Shown here: positions 1 to 8,741 of the stretch, piece after piece
How positions within the stretch are numbered: position 1 is the first letter of the stretch
How the letters are laid out: every line of letters starts with the position of its first letter
NCBI GenBank assembly: GCA_016218925.1
Contig: JACRCR010000129.1
Span: forward strand, 1 to 49,398
DNA length: 49,398 bases
From: Deltaproteobacteria bacterium
GTDB lineage: Bacteria; Desulfobacterota; Binatia; UBA1149; CAITLU01
Direction: 5' to 3'
The notes under the pieces: model-generated
The model's input: the letters and a program-made list of their open reading frames with translations, nothing else
What the model was told of the DNA's origin: nothing
The model's database searches: none
Translations under genes and position numbers: made by a program

Positions 1-34
1 GCGAACGCTGTTGCGCCAGGCGCCGATCCTGCGA

Positions 35-55
35 AGGCTGCGGTAGGAGCAGCCT
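35..55 (-). terminator. Possible terminator hairpin after the 12-haem cytochrome gene
   Basis: A perfect 7-bp inverted repeat (AGGCTGC / GCAGCCT) with a 7-nt loop lies about 30 nt past the stop codon of the last gene of the leftward unit. No T-tract follows, so it is only a candidate end or stabilising structure. Confidence 0.25.
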
Positions 56-86
56 GGCCAGAAGGTCGAGCCTGCGAGCGAGCCTG

Positions 87-1796
87 TTACCGAAGCCGCA
101 GCGGATACTGCGCGTCTTCGTGGTCGTGGCCGTGGCAGCTCAGCGAACACTGGCCCGATCCCGGCGCGCCCGACAGGTACTCGAGGCGGCCGGTCTGGTC
201 GGACGGTCGCACGATCTCCTTGCCGGTCACGTCCCGGCGCATGAAGTTGATGAGGTGCGCGTTGTTGGCCGAGCCATGAGCGTCGTGGCAGACCGCGCAA
301 CTCGCCCCATCCTCCACTACGTGCGAGCGGTGCGGAAAGGCGTCGCGGCGTCCAAGCAAGGTGTTGCGATCGTGGCAACGGTAACACAGCGCGTAGAGTT
401 GATACGATTCGCGTCCCGGCGTCGCATCGAGGCGATACTCGGCGGCCAGGATCGGGCGGTGACGCGAGCCGTGCGGCCCGCGCGGTGAACTACGGTCGGC
501 GGAGTCGCTGTCGTGGCAGGCGGTGCACGGCGTGCGGCTGGCCTGAGTCCACGGCGATATCAGCCCGGCGATGGTGGCGTTGCGGCCGACATCGGCGACC
601 GGGTGGAAAGACGCGTTCTGCGGGTTGATCTTCATCCGCAGGTTGCTGGGGCTGTCGTTGCGGAACACCACCGGGTCGCGAACTTCGCTGATCCCGTGGC
701 ACTTCAGGCAGATTTCGTATTCGAAAGTCGCCTCGCGCACGAAACCACCGGAGATACTCACGCCCGAGACGCCGGTAAGCGGCCCCGGCATCGGTCCCGC
801 GTCGGAGTCGGCGCGCGCCGCGTGCGCGTTGTGGCAATCGACGCACTCGACGTGCATCGGCATCTGGTTCGGGTTCTCGGTCGGGTCGTGCACGTCGGTG
901 TACACGTCGACTCGATGTGCGCTCGACTTGCGCGACTCGCGCCGGAGATCCTTCTCGGCCACGCGCGCGTCGTGGCAACCCAGACAGACTCCTTCTTCCG
1001 TCGCCGACGCGAGCAGGCGCTGGGGGTGTTCGGCCCCATGCGAGCGATGACAGCTCGCGCAGCCGTTCTCGCCGACGCGTCCGTAGCCGAGTCCCGGCAG
1101 CGATCCGGCGCCGAGGGTGCTGGCGGGCGACGCCGCGTGCGCCGATTCCTCCCAGTGCTGCGGCCGGTGACAGGCCAGACACAGCGCCGAGAACGCCGGG
1201 TCGGCGACCAGGAACTGCGGATGACGCTCGGCGTGCGCGTCGTGGCACGAGGTGCACTGGACCTGGCCGCTCGAGTCCAGGCGTGCGCCGCCGATCAGCG
1301 AGGCCGGGTTGGCCAGGTCGCGCCGCCGCGCGACCAGCGATTGATCGTAGACGAACGAGATCGGGTGATCGTCGGAAAGATCGGTGCCGAGCACGCTGCG
1401 ACCGGTCAGCCTGGCGATTGCCGCTTGTCCCTGGCGCGACGTCGACCCGGAGGCCATCGTGCCGTCGTGGCATGACAGACACAGACGCGAGGCGCCGTTG
1501 GGTTGCTGAAGTCTCGCCTCGGTGGTGCTGCTCTCGTAGAGCTTGTAGCGCACCGGCTCCAGGGCTCTGCTCCACAGACCGCGCTGGGTCTTGGCCGAGT
1601 GGGGAGTGTGGCAGTACACGCACAGGTCGTTGTCGGTAGCGTTGGCCGAGGTAGCTGCGACTGCGGAACCGGCCGAGCGGCGGCCGAAGGCGCTCGGGCT
1701 CAGATTGTGCGCGGTCTCGCGCAGCCCCGCCTCGGCGGCGCCCGATACGACCAGCACACAGAGAGCCACGAGGCATGCGGACGCAGGCCTGCTCAC
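87..1796 (-). CDS. Secreted 12-haem c-type cytochrome
   Basis: Predicted periplasmic or extracellular electron carrier of 569 residues. An N-terminal signal peptide (about residues 5-23) is followed by eleven CXXCH motifs (the first at about 59-63, CVYCH) and a twelfth of the form CX3CH (CSLSCH) close to the C-terminus. Many motifs continue as CHxxH (CHDAH, CHNAH, CHTPH), the doubled-CXXCH style of Geobacter-type multihaem proteins. I chose the GTG start at 1796 because it overlaps the stop of the upstream NHL gene (GTGA), has GGAG just before it, and leads directly into the signal peptide; a longer reading to 1895 would add 33 arginine-rich residues inside the neighbour. It is the last gene of a seven-gene unit. 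Its N-terminal and C-terminal haem regions resemble those of the 4-haem and 14-haem proteins nearby. The exact redox partner is unknown. Confidence 0.9.
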   Translation of the reverse strand: MSRPASACLVALCVLVVSGAAEAGLRETAHNLSPSAFGRRSAGSAVAATSANATDNDLCVYCHTPHSAKTQRGLWSRALEPVRYKLYESSTTEARLQQPNGASRLCLSCHDGTMASGSTSRQGQAAIARLTGRSVLGTDLSDDHPISFVYDQSLVARRRDLANPASLIGGARLDSSGQVQCTSCHDAHAERHPQFLVADPAFSALCLACHRPQHWEESAHAASPASTLGAGSLPGLGYGRVGENGCASCHRSHGAEHPQRLLASATEEGVCLGCHDARVAEKDLRRESRKSSAHRVDVYTDVHDPTENPNQMPMHVECVDCHNAHAARADSDAGPMPGPLTGVSGVSISGGFVREATFEYEICLKCHGISEVRDPVVFRNDSPSNLRMKINPQNASFHPVADVGRNATIAGLISPWTQASRTPCTACHDSDSADRSSPRGPHGSRHRPILAAEYRLDATPGRESYQLYALCYRCHDRNTLLGRRDAFPHRSHVVEDGASCAVCHDAHGSANNAHLINFMRRDVTGKEIVRPSDQTGRLEYLSGAPGSGQCSLSCHGHDHEDAQYPLRLR

Positions 1797-2848
1797 GACT
1801 CTCCTGCGAGGAAGCGAAACACCTGCACTCGCTGATTGTACGAGTCGGCGACGTAGATGCGGTCGCCGTCGATGGCCAGCCCCGAGGGCAGCCACAAGTG
1901 ACCCGGCTCGCGGCCGCCGCCGCCGAAGACCATCAGGTAGTGGCCCTCGCGATCGAAGATCTGCACGGCGTCGAAGAGAGCATCGACCAGATAGATGTGC
2001 CCGGCGCGATCGACTCCGATGCCCTTTGGCCGCGACAGCGCACCGGAGCCATCGCCCTGCTCGCCGAAGACGCCGGTTGACCGTCCCTGCGGATCGAAGA
2101 TCTGCACGCGGAAGTTGAGCGCGTCGGTGACGTAAATGTTCCCGGCGCCGTCCACGGCCAGCCAGGTCGGATAGTTGAACTCTGCGGCGCCGGCGCCGCG
2201 GCGGCCCAGTTCCAGAACTCGGTTGCCCTGGGGATCGAAGCCGATCACGCGATGCGTGCCGGCCTCGGCAACGTAGATTCTCGACCTTGCCGGGTCGGCC
2301 GCCAGTCCGGCCGGACGCGACCCGCTCTCGAGCGGCCAGGCGGCGACGCAGTCGCCGTCGAGATCGAAGACCGCGATGCGCGCCGCGCTCGCATCGGCCA
2401 CGTACACGCGCTCGCCAAGCAGGACGACGCCGACCGGTTCTGCAAGCGCCGCCTCGCCGCAGCTTCGCAGTTGCAGCGCGCGGCGGCGCGCCGGATCGTA
2501 CAGGTGAACGAGCCCGGCTCCGGGATCGGCGACCGCGATGCGTCCATTGGCAGCGCTCACGCCGGTGGGTCGCACCATGGGCGTTTCACCTCCACCGGAA
2601 ACGACGGCGGCCAGACGCGACCAGACCGAGGGCTGGATGCCCAGATCGCGGCCGGCGCGGAACGCGGAGACGAACTCGATGCGAGGCGTGTCGGGTGGCT
2701 CGGGCCACACCAGTCGCGCAGACTCGGCAGGCCTGCTCGGCGCCGGCCAGCCCGACGAGCAGGCAGCTACTGCCGCTGCGAGCAGCCACGTCGCGACGAG
2801 CGCCGGCAGCCGCCGGTGCTGCCCGCCCGCGGAACGCTTCCAAGCCAT
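1793..2848 (-). CDS. NHL-repeat beta-propeller lipoprotein
   Basis: Predicted 351-residue lipoprotein: a hydrophobic leader ends in a lipobox-like VAAC, followed by the motif WPEPPDTPRIEFV and then six NHL-type repeats (each with YVAD/YVTD-like strands and FDPQG-like turns), enough for a six-bladed propeller. NHL propellers usually act as binding scaffolds; here the likely role is assembly or docking of the surrounding cytochromes, which is inference. The ATG at 2848 was chosen because it lies 22 nt after the upstream barrel gene stop and begins a compact signal peptide; 2914 is possible but would overlap that gene. Its stop overlaps the GTG of the 12-haem gene, indicating translational coupling. 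A second lipoprotein with the same WPxPPDxPRI motif starts this unit at 8464. Confidence 0.85.
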   Translation of the reverse strand: MAWKRSAGGQHRRLPALVATWLLAAAVAACSSGWPAPSRPAESARLVWPEPPDTPRIEFVSAFRAGRDLGIQPSVWSRLAAVVSGGGETPMVRPTGVSAANGRIAVADPGAGLVHLYDPARRRALQLRSCGEAALAEPVGVVLLGERVYVADASAARIAVFDLDGDCVAAWPLESGSRPAGLAADPARSRIYVAEAGTHRVIGFDPQGNRVLELGRRGAGAAEFNYPTWLAVDGAGNIYVTDALNFRVQIFDPQGRSTGVFGEQGDGSGALSRPKGIGVDRAGHIYLVDALFDAVQIFDREGHYLMVFGGGGREPGHLWLPSGLAIDGDRIYVADSYNQRVQVFRFLAGES

Positions 2849-2870
2849 CGGCCCGGCGGCGCGGGCTTGC

Positions 2871-4886
2871 TCAGAAGAAATGACGGGTAATGCGCAGTTC
2901 GCCATGAACGCCATCCATTCTGCCTCGATAGTCTGTCCAAGTGATGGTTGGGAGAATGTCCACGCTGCGATAGGTCCAATGCACGCGCAGCCCGGCTTCG
3001 ATGACCTCGTCGCTCATCACCTCCGAGTCGTGAAAACTCCGGTAGTCGAGAAACGGCGAAGCCGAAAGCCCCTCAAACACCGTCCAATCCACCGAAGCCC
3101 GCGCCAGGTACGACTCGGAACGGCGATCCTCGCCCGGGTAGTCGACGAAGTTCTGGTCACCGTTGAGTTCCGCGACGATGTGGCGGTTGAGTTGGTACAC
3201 GAGAAGCTGGCTGAAACGCAGCGCGTTGGAGTCGACGATCGAGGATCTGAGAATCTCGTACTCGACCTCCGATTGCGCGAGCAGTCGCTTCCAGCGTCGC
3301 CGCAACTCGAACTGGAACCGGTCCATGTCCTGATCGATCAGGAATTGCGGGGTGGAGGTTCCGGACAAACGGCTCTGGTCGGTCATCATGTGTTCGTAGG
3401 ATAGCGAAAGCCACGCGAATTCCAGACCGATGCGCAGGCCGGCGTCGAAGGTCGAGTACTGGAGGCTGGGCGCGACTGTGTAGGTGTAGCTCACCGACAC
3501 CTGATCGCCGGCGCGAAGGACGGGGCTGTCGGGCAACGGCACGATCTTGGTGCGGCTGCCGTCCTCGACGACGATGTAGTCCCGGTTGACGACGGTGTCG
3601 AAGCGCGAGTTGCCGTCGGGGCCGAGGTCGACCACCACTATCGATTCGACGACCACGAACGGATGGGCGAGCGTGAAGCCGGCGCCGGTGCCGACATCGG
3701 GCGGGACGGCGTGCCGCTCGTCGGGCTCCTCGATGAACGAGGAACTGAAGTTGTTGTCGTCCACCTGGTAGCCGAGGTGAGTGTCCGCGAACAGTTGGCC
3801 GTGGGCCGGGATCGCCCGGCGGTAGTCGGCGCCGGCGCGGCCGCCGTAGGAGTATTCTTCACCGGTCGGGAACTGTTGCAGCGCGCCGCGGGCGCCGAGC
3901 GTGGTGGTGAGATTGCGATAGAAGCGCCGCAGCGCCGAGGCGTTGGCGGTGTGGGTCGTGGTGGTGCCGGACTCGGAGTCGCTCTGGGAGAAGTCGTAGC
4001 GACAGTCGGTGGCCAGGTCGCGATGGTGGTCGACGTGCAGTGCCTCGCTCGCCGACACGTAGCTTCCGTCCGACGCCCCGCTGCGGGTGAAATAGTAGAG
4101 CCCCGAGTCCAGGCGCCGGCTCAGCGTCGCGCCGAAATCGAGGCTGTGCGCGGCACGCAGGGTGTGGCTGTCGAAGACGTTCGAGGAATTGAGCGGGTCG
4201 TCCACCGAGTTGAGCTGGTAGTGCAGATCGAAATCCGAGTTCTCGCCGGCGCGGTGGAACTGGGTATTGACGATCCGCCGGCGTTCGTCGCGCTGGAACG
4301 GGCTGCCGAAGTAGGATGAGTTCTCGACCAGAGACTCCTCGCGAGCGTCAAGCGTAGCGGTCAATCCGTGCCATCCGCGCGTTTGTAGAAAACTGTTTTC
4401 ATGCAGATCGAAGGTCCCGCCGAGGCTCTGGAAGGTCAGGTCCGAGCGACCGCCGAAGCCCTGACTGAGCACAGTCTGGCTGCGGGTGGCGAACAGGGTC
4501 GTGGGATAGGCCGAATCCGCCAGCAGCAGTCCCTCGAAGTCATAGTCGTAGAGAGTGCCGTTGCCCACGCGCAGCGGCGTGTCCGCCTGCTCGAGCGCGG
4601 TTTCCTGATCCGCTCCGAAAGATCCGCTCAGACCAAGTGTCAGCACACGCGGGTCGAAGATGAACGCTCCGGTGTTGCGAAGGCGCAATCGTTCTTCGAA
4701 AAGCAGGGTTTCGTAGCGGTCTTCGGTCCGCTTGTCGTGCTCCTTGTCCCAGTCCATGAGAAACGTGGTGTCGCCATCCCAGCGCCCCAGCCCCCAGTGA
4801 AACTCCGCGCTGGCCACCGGCGCGGAGGCCGCCGCCAGGCACGCGACGACCAACCACGCGAACCATGGCGCGGCGCTTTTCATCAT
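2871..4886 (-). CDS. Outer-membrane beta-barrel protein, putative conduit porin
   Basis: A 671-residue protein with a clear signal peptide (residues 1-27, ending ASA before EFHWG), pervasive alternating hydrophobic/polar strands rich in Y, F, R and D, and a C-terminal phenylalanine (RITRHFF), the signature recognised by the BAM outer-membrane insertion machinery. No CXXCH motif is present. Around residues 410-460 lies a soluble-looking segment (DYIVVEDGSRTKIVPL, then GDQVSVSYTYTV) that may be a plug or loop domain. Embedded between a 9-haem lipoprotein and an NHL lipoprotein, it is the natural candidate for the barrel that sheathes a cytochrome across the outer membrane, as in the known porin-cytochrome conduits. 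I see no close match to MtrB, so the family is not assigned. A second in-frame ATG follows immediately (4883). Confidence 0.75.
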   Translation of the reverse strand: MMKSAAPWFAWLVVACLAAASAPVASAEFHWGLGRWDGDTTFLMDWDKEHDKRTEDRYETLLFEERLRLRNTGAFIFDPRVLTLGLSGSFGADQETALEQADTPLRVGNGTLYDYDFEGLLLADSAYPTTLFATRSQTVLSQGFGGRSDLTFQSLGGTFDLHENSFLQTRGWHGLTATLDAREESLVENSSYFGSPFQRDERRRIVNTQFHRAGENSDFDLHYQLNSVDDPLNSSNVFDSHTLRAAHSLDFGATLSRRLDSGLYYFTRSGASDGSYVSASEALHVDHHRDLATDCRYDFSQSDSESGTTTTHTANASALRRFYRNLTTTLGARGALQQFPTGEEYSYGGRAGADYRRAIPAHGQLFADTHLGYQVDDNNFSSSFIEEPDERHAVPPDVGTGAGFTLAHPFVVVESIVVVDLGPDGNSRFDTVVNRDYIVVEDGSRTKIVPLPDSPVLRAGDQVSVSYTYTVAPSLQYSTFDAGLRIGLEFAWLSLSYEHMMTDQSRLSGTSTPQFLIDQDMDRFQFELRRRWKRLLAQSEVEYEILRSSIVDSNALRFSQLLVYQLNRHIVAELNGDQNFVDYPGEDRRSESYLARASVDWTVFEGLSASPFLDYRSFHDSEVMSDEVIEAGLRVHWTYRSVDILPTITWTDYRGRMDGVHGELRITRHFF

Positions 4887-4908
4887 GAGGCCGCAAGTCC
4901 GGCGCGCC

Positions 4909-6201
4909 TCACGGGGCGCTTCCGGAAGAGTGACAGCGGCGGCAGCTGGCGATGAGATCGCCGGTCACCTTGCCGTGGCAGGTAGCGCAGTACTTGCCGC
5001 CGTAGATGTCCGCCTTTGGCATCGTCGTCGCCCCCGGCGTGCTGGTGAAGAGGTTGTCGTGACAGGTGGCGCACTCCACCCAGCGGTGCTGTTTGTGCGA
5101 CAACGTCGTGGCGCCACCGGTCTGCGGCTTGGGCGCCACCGGCACATCGAGGTCGATGACTTCCTGGTGCTGGCGCGCCTTCTCCAGGGCCGGGTGACAA
5201 CGCCCGCAGAATCCGGTGATCCCGAACGACACGGTTCCGTGGCAGCTCCCGCAATAGCGAGCCGAATGCAGCTCGGCGGTGTCGGTCATCGCCTCGCGGA
5301 CCTTGGCCGAGTACGGGTCGGGATGGCAACTGGCACAAGCGATCCACTGCGTGTGCGCGCTATGCGAGAAGACCGACTCGAGCGCTGGCTGGGCCGGCGG
5401 TGTCATCTTGATGTCGAGTTGGAGAACCTCCTGGTCGGTGGCGTTGGTTCCGCGCCCGGCGCGCGGCGCGATACGTTTCGTTTCCAGCGCACGGTTCCAA
5501 TCCACTTGTCCGGCGGCGTCGTGCGGCATCGTGCGAAGGTGGCACGACAAGCAGCTCGGGCCGATGTCGAACGCGACCCTGCCGTGACAGACCGCGCAGT
5601 ACTTCTGGGTGTGCACGTCGGCCGCGCTCATCGGCGTCGACCCGGCCTTCTTTTGGAAGGGAGCAGGGTGGCAATTCGCGCACGTCAGCCAGGCTCCGTG
5701 CTTGCGGTGCGAGAAGGTGACGTCGAATGCCGGATCCGATTTGGAGACGAGGTCGACGTCGGGAGCTACAGTGGCGGATTCCAGCGCGTCCAGAGTGATC
5801 GCTTCCGACTCGGCAGCGTCCAGGTCCAGGACCGAACGTGGGGCGATCACTTTCTCTTCGATCGCCCCGGTCCAGTCGGGATTGCCGGCCTGGTCTTTGG
5901 GCAGCAGTCGCACGACGTCGTCCCAGGTTCGCAGCGGCGCCAGCCCGGCGGCCGGCCAGAGCGGGGGGGGCGCGTCGGCGGGAATCACCGCCGGCGCGGG
6001 CGGAGGCAAACGGCGCGGACGGCGCACGACTGCCTGGTTGGCGACTTCCTCACCGGGCGGCGGAACGCCCTCGAACAACACGTTCAGCGTCCGGTAGCGC
6101 GCTTCCCGGCCGCAGCCCATCACGCCCGCGACGACTGCGAGCGCTGCGATCAGACAAACCGCCGTGCAGCGCCGGCGGAGCTTTATTGCGAGACGTGGCA
6201 T
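4909..6201 (-). CDS. Nine-haem lipoprotein cytochrome built from three c7-like modules
   Basis: A 430-residue lipoprotein: signal peptide with lipobox GVMGC (Cys30), a proline-rich spacer, then nine CXXCH motifs arranged as three similar triheme units at about residues 162-230, 270-345 and 365-425. Each unit reads roughly FSHxxHxxWxxCxxCHPxPF, then YCxxCHG, then CxxCH, the layout of cytochrome c7/c3-type domains. The linkers before units one and two share a DWxxAxxxxxIAPR motif, so the protein looks like a modular repeat. The ATG at 6201 overlaps the upstream triheme gene by 19 nt and starts right before the signal peptide; the longer frame to 6492 runs through that gene and is rejected. Likely a periplasm-side outer-membrane-anchored electron carrier feeding the barrel encoded next. 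Confidence 0.88.
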   Translation of the reverse strand: MPRLAIKLRRRCTAVCLIAALAVVAGVMGCGREARYRTLNVLFEGVPPPGEEVANQAVVRRPRRLPPPAPAVIPADAPPPLWPAAGLAPLRTWDDVVRLLPKDQAGNPDWTGAIEEKVIAPRSVLDLDAAESEAITLDALESATVAPDVDLVSKSDPAFDVTFSHRKHGAWLTCANCHPAPFQKKAGSTPMSAADVHTQKYCAVCHGRVAFDIGPSCLSCHLRTMPHDAAGQVDWNRALETKRIAPRAGRGTNATDQEVLQLDIKMTPPAQPALESVFSHSAHTQWIACASCHPDPYSAKVREAMTDTAELHSARYCGSCHGTVSFGITGFCGRCHPALEKARQHQEVIDLDVPVAPKPQTGGATTLSHKQHRWVECATCHDNLFTSTPGATTMPKADIYGGKYCATCHGKVTGDLIASCRRCHSSGSAP

Positions 6202-6509
6202 CGCTGGCAAGTGTCCACCGCGAAAGCCGTCTTGCCGTTGTGACACGCGCCGCACGAAGCGCCCTTCTCCATCGCTGCCATCGTCGGGTTGGCACCGCGC
6301 TGCATCGGGAACAGCGCGTCGTGGCAGGCGTAGCACTTGTACTTGATGCGGTGGACCCAGTGGGGAAAGTACGCCGGAGGCTGATCGGCCGGGCCGGCGT
6401 CGCGCGAATAGAAGATGTCGCCGAGCGTGGTTCCCCACCCCGGCGCTGCAAATAGCGACAGGCACAGGGCGACGAGCGGAAGGGCTCCGCACAGGATTCG
6501 ATTCTTCAC
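6183..6509 (-). CDS. Small periplasmic triheme cytochrome c7-like protein
   Basis: A 108-residue protein with a signal peptide (about residues 1-25, ending near GWG) and three CXXCH motifs (CYACH, CGACH, CQRCH) in the spacing FPHWVHRIKYKCYACH, then SCGACHNGK, then TCQRCHV. This equals one module of the nine-haem lipoprotein encoded immediately downstream. Such small c7 proteins are typically soluble periplasmic shuttles. The GTG at 6509 is preferred because the signal peptide starts there with a GGGGTAA stretch upstream; the ATG at 6647 would add an unlikely charged leader crossing a large hairpin. Its 3' end overlaps the next gene. Confidence 0.85.
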   Translation of the reverse strand: MKNRILCGALPLVALCLSLFAAPGWGTTLGDIFYSRDAGPADQPPAYFPHWVHRIKYKCYACHDALFPMQRGANPTMAAMEKGASCGACHNGKTAFAVDTCQRCHVSQ

Positions 6510-6551
6510 CGCGTTACCCCGGGGCCAGGACTCTACGTCGACTCGCGGACG

Positions 6552-6602
6552 ATGTGGCGGCGGAGCATCCCGACGACTCGAGGGGATTCTCCGCCGCCAC
6601 AT
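6552..6602 (-). terminator. Large stem-loop between the tetraheme and triheme genes
   Basis: A perfect 14-bp inverted repeat (ATGTGGCGGCGGAG at 6552-6565 and its complement at 6589-6602) with an additional inner 5-bp stem (ATCCC / GGGAT) starts 11 nt past the stop of the tetraheme gene. There is no T-tract. It could be a partial terminator or an RNA-processing/stability element that sets the ratio of the first two gene products to the downstream conduit genes. Confidence 0.5.
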
Positions 6603-6612
6603 GGACAAGGGG

Positions 6613-7263
6613 TCAGATATCGTGGCAAGAGGTGCAGATCGCACCACTCGCAGGATCGATCTTCAGGAACGGCGCGAACGTATTGTCGTGCGGGTTGTGA
6701 CACGAACCGCACTGCACGTAACCGGCCGAATCGTAGTTGACCGGGCTGCTCGACGGCACGGTCTTGAACGACGTGAAGCCCGTCGCCGCCGCCGGCTTGG
6801 CAACGCCGATCGGGTGGTTGCTCTGCATTGCCGCGGGGTTGATCAGGTTGACGCCGCCGCTCAGCTTGCCGGCCGTGACGTTGGGGCCGGTAACGGTGCC
6901 GCCGGTCCCGTTGAGCAGATCGCCGAGCGCGACGGTGCCGTCGTGACAGCTCATGCAGGCACGCGAACCGGTCAGCGCCGCGCTGGTGATCGAAGTCGGC
7001 AGCACGGTGCCGCGCACGGTCGTGGTTGGCGCCCAGGTCAGGTTCTGGTTGGTCAGCGTGTGGCTCCACAACGGCCGCGCCACGCCCGGCGCACTGTTGT
7101 GCGATACGTGGCAGAACACGCAGGTGTCGGTCTGAGACCCGGACTTGATCGCCGCCGTCGACGTCGCGCTCAGGTCGTGTTTGGTGTTGGCGATGGTTCC
7201 CGCCGACGCTATGGCCGGCGCCAGCAGCGCTACGGCGATCAGAAATACTCTCCCTTTTCTCAT
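6613..7263 (-). CDS. Secreted tetraheme c-type cytochrome
   Basis: A 216-residue protein with a classic signal peptide (MRKGRVFLIAVALLAPAIASA) and four CXXCH motifs: CVFCH, CMSCH, CGSCH, CTSCH. The first half (TKHDLS..., TDTCVFCHVSHNS, PLWSH, then CMSCHDGTVALGD) parallels the N-terminus of the 12-haem cytochrome at the other end of the unit (TAHNLS..., NDLCVYCHTPHS, LWSR, CLSCHDGTMA), so they share a domain. Start at 7263 is supported by a strong AGGAGG ribosome-binding site 8 nt upstream. The final motif lies only two residues from the C-terminus. Likely periplasmic or exported electron carrier. Confidence 0.9.
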   Translation of the reverse strand: MRKGRVFLIAVALLAPAIASAGTIANTKHDLSATSTAAIKSGSQTDTCVFCHVSHNSAPGVARPLWSHTLTNQNLTWAPTTTVRGTVLPTSITSAALTGSRACMSCHDGTVALGDLLNGTGGTVTGPNVTAGKLSGGVNLINPAAMQSNHPIGVAKPAAATGFTSFKTVPSSSPVNYDSAGYVQCGSCHNPHDNTFAPFLKIDPASGAICTSCHDI

Positions 7264-7363
7264 GATGAAACCTCCTCTGGTCATCTTCGGAACTTCGTTT
7301 CTTGCCCTCTGCTTCGGTTGGATGTCGCGGCGTCCGCCGTTGCGCACCAGCGGCCGGAACTCT

Positions 7364-8464
7364 TCACCCTCCTCTCGCGGTCTGTGGTGCGGTGCCCCGC
7401 GACTCGAGACTGTCCTCGGCGGAGGTACCGATGAGCTCGTAGACGCTCACGCGTTTTCCCAAGGTGTCCGAGACGTAGATTCGATTCTGGCTGTCGATGA
7501 CGATCGCGCCGGGGTTGATCATCAGGCCCGGATGCTCGCCCACGCCGGCGAAGATCATCAACAACTGTCCTTGCTGGTTGAAGACCTGCACGTTGCTCCA
7601 GCGCGAGTCGACCACGTAGATGTTGCCGAAGGTGTCCACCGCGACGCCCTTGGGGCGCGCGAAGTCGCCGATGTGGTCACCCGAGCGGCCGAACTTGAAC
7701 AGGAAGTTACCCTGCGGATCGAAGACCTGGATGCGGTTGTTGACCGAGTCGACCACGTACAGGCGGCCTTGTGCGTCGAGACTGGCGAAGGTGGGGAAAT
7801 TGAACTCGCCGTCGCCCTCGCCGCGCCGGCCGATTTCGCGGATCGCAGTGCCGGTGAGGTCGAAGACCTTGACCCGGTGCGCTGCCGGGGTGTCGTTCTG
7901 GCCGGTGTCGACGACGTAGAGCCGCTGTCGCGACGCATCCACCGCAACTCCGGTCGGCCGCACGAGCTGGTCCTTGCCGACGGCGCGCAGGAACTTGCCG
8001 GTCTTGTCGTAGACGCGCACGGTGCGCGTGCCGGTATCGGCGACGTAGACGTTCTCGTCCCCGTCCAGTGCCACGCCGACCGGCAATGTCAGCCCGTAGC
8101 GCTCGTCGCTGCCGATGGTGCGCACCGCGTGCGACTGGAAATCGAAAACGAAGACGGAGTTCCAGACACGATCGGCGACGTAGAGTCGCTGGCGGTCCTG
8201 CGAAAGGGCAAGGCCCATCGGCTGATACAGGGCCTGCTCCCTGGTACCCCCGGCCAGTGTGTCGAGCAGGGCCGGGCCGCCCAGATCGCTCTTCGACTGG
8301 AGGTTGCGCACGAACTTGATTCGCGGCTTGTCGGGCGGGTCGGGCCAGAACATGTCGAGTCCCTGTTGCTGCGTCGCGCAGCCCGACGCGCCGGCCGCGA
8401 CGGCGATGCACCACGCCAGCGCCACCGTGTTCACCACGAGACGTGCGGACCTCGTCTTCATCAT
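7364..8464 (-). CDS. NHL-repeat beta-propeller lipoprotein (first gene of the unit)
   Basis: A 366-residue lipoprotein with lipobox GASGC, then the motif FWPDPPDKPRIKFV and six or seven NHL repeats, each pairing a YVAD/YVVD strand with a VFD/VYD strand (for example LYVADRVWNSVFVFD, NVYVADTGTRTVRVYD, LYVVDSVNNRIQVFD, NIYVVDSRWSNVQVF). It is paralogous to the lipoprotein at 1793-2848. The ATG at 8464 has a GGGAGGGG ribosome-binding site and lies about 24 nt downstream of the expected start point of a strong sigma-54 promoter (8498-8513). A second ATG is at 8461. Its function is not established; a scaffold for cytochrome assembly at the membrane is inference. Confidence 0.87.
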   Translation of the reverse strand: MMKTRSARLVVNTVALAWCIAVAAGASGCATQQQGLDMFWPDPPDKPRIKFVRNLQSKSDLGGPALLDTLAGGTREQALYQPMGLALSQDRQRLYVADRVWNSVFVFDFQSHAVRTIGSDERYGLTLPVGVALDGDENVYVADTGTRTVRVYDKTGKFLRAVGKDQLVRPTGVAVDASRQRLYVVDTGQNDTPAAHRVKVFDLTGTAIREIGRRGEGDGEFNFPTFASLDAQGRLYVVDSVNNRIQVFDPQGNFLFKFGRSGDHIGDFARPKGVAVDTFGNIYVVDSRWSNVQVFNQQGQLLMIFAGVGEHPGLMINPGAIVIDSQNRIYVSDTLGKRVSVYELIGTSAEDSLESRGTAPQTARGG

Positions 8465-8497
8465 GCGAGCGACCCCTCCCTGCGAATTCATTGCATG

Positions 8498-8513
8498 AGC
8501 AAGACCCGGGCCA
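8498..8513 (-). promoter_or_regulatory. Sigma-54 (-24/-12) promoter of the conduit unit
   Basis: The minus strand reads TGGCCCGGGTCTTGCT, which matches the consensus TGGCACG-N4-TTGCW at all conserved positions except one (C for A at position 5), with the GG and GC doublets correctly spaced. The predicted transcript would start near 8488, leaving a leader of about 24 nt with a good ribosome-binding site before the gene starting at 8464. Confidence 0.75.
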
Positions 8514-8741
8514 GCTCGCGGCGGCGTGGCTTCGGATGAAACGCGATGATCGCGGATCGGGATCGTGCCGAACCGATCGGTCGCCTGGCTCTCTCGCGGC
8601 CTGCCGTCTCGTCGCGATCTTCGCGCAAAAACGGCTATGTGCGCCGCGAGCTCGCGAGCGGTCTCACGCGATGCGGGCAAGCCTGGTGCGGCGCCGGCGC
8701 GCCGCGATTCGCCGAGCGGGAGCGATCCGTCACATGCGAAC

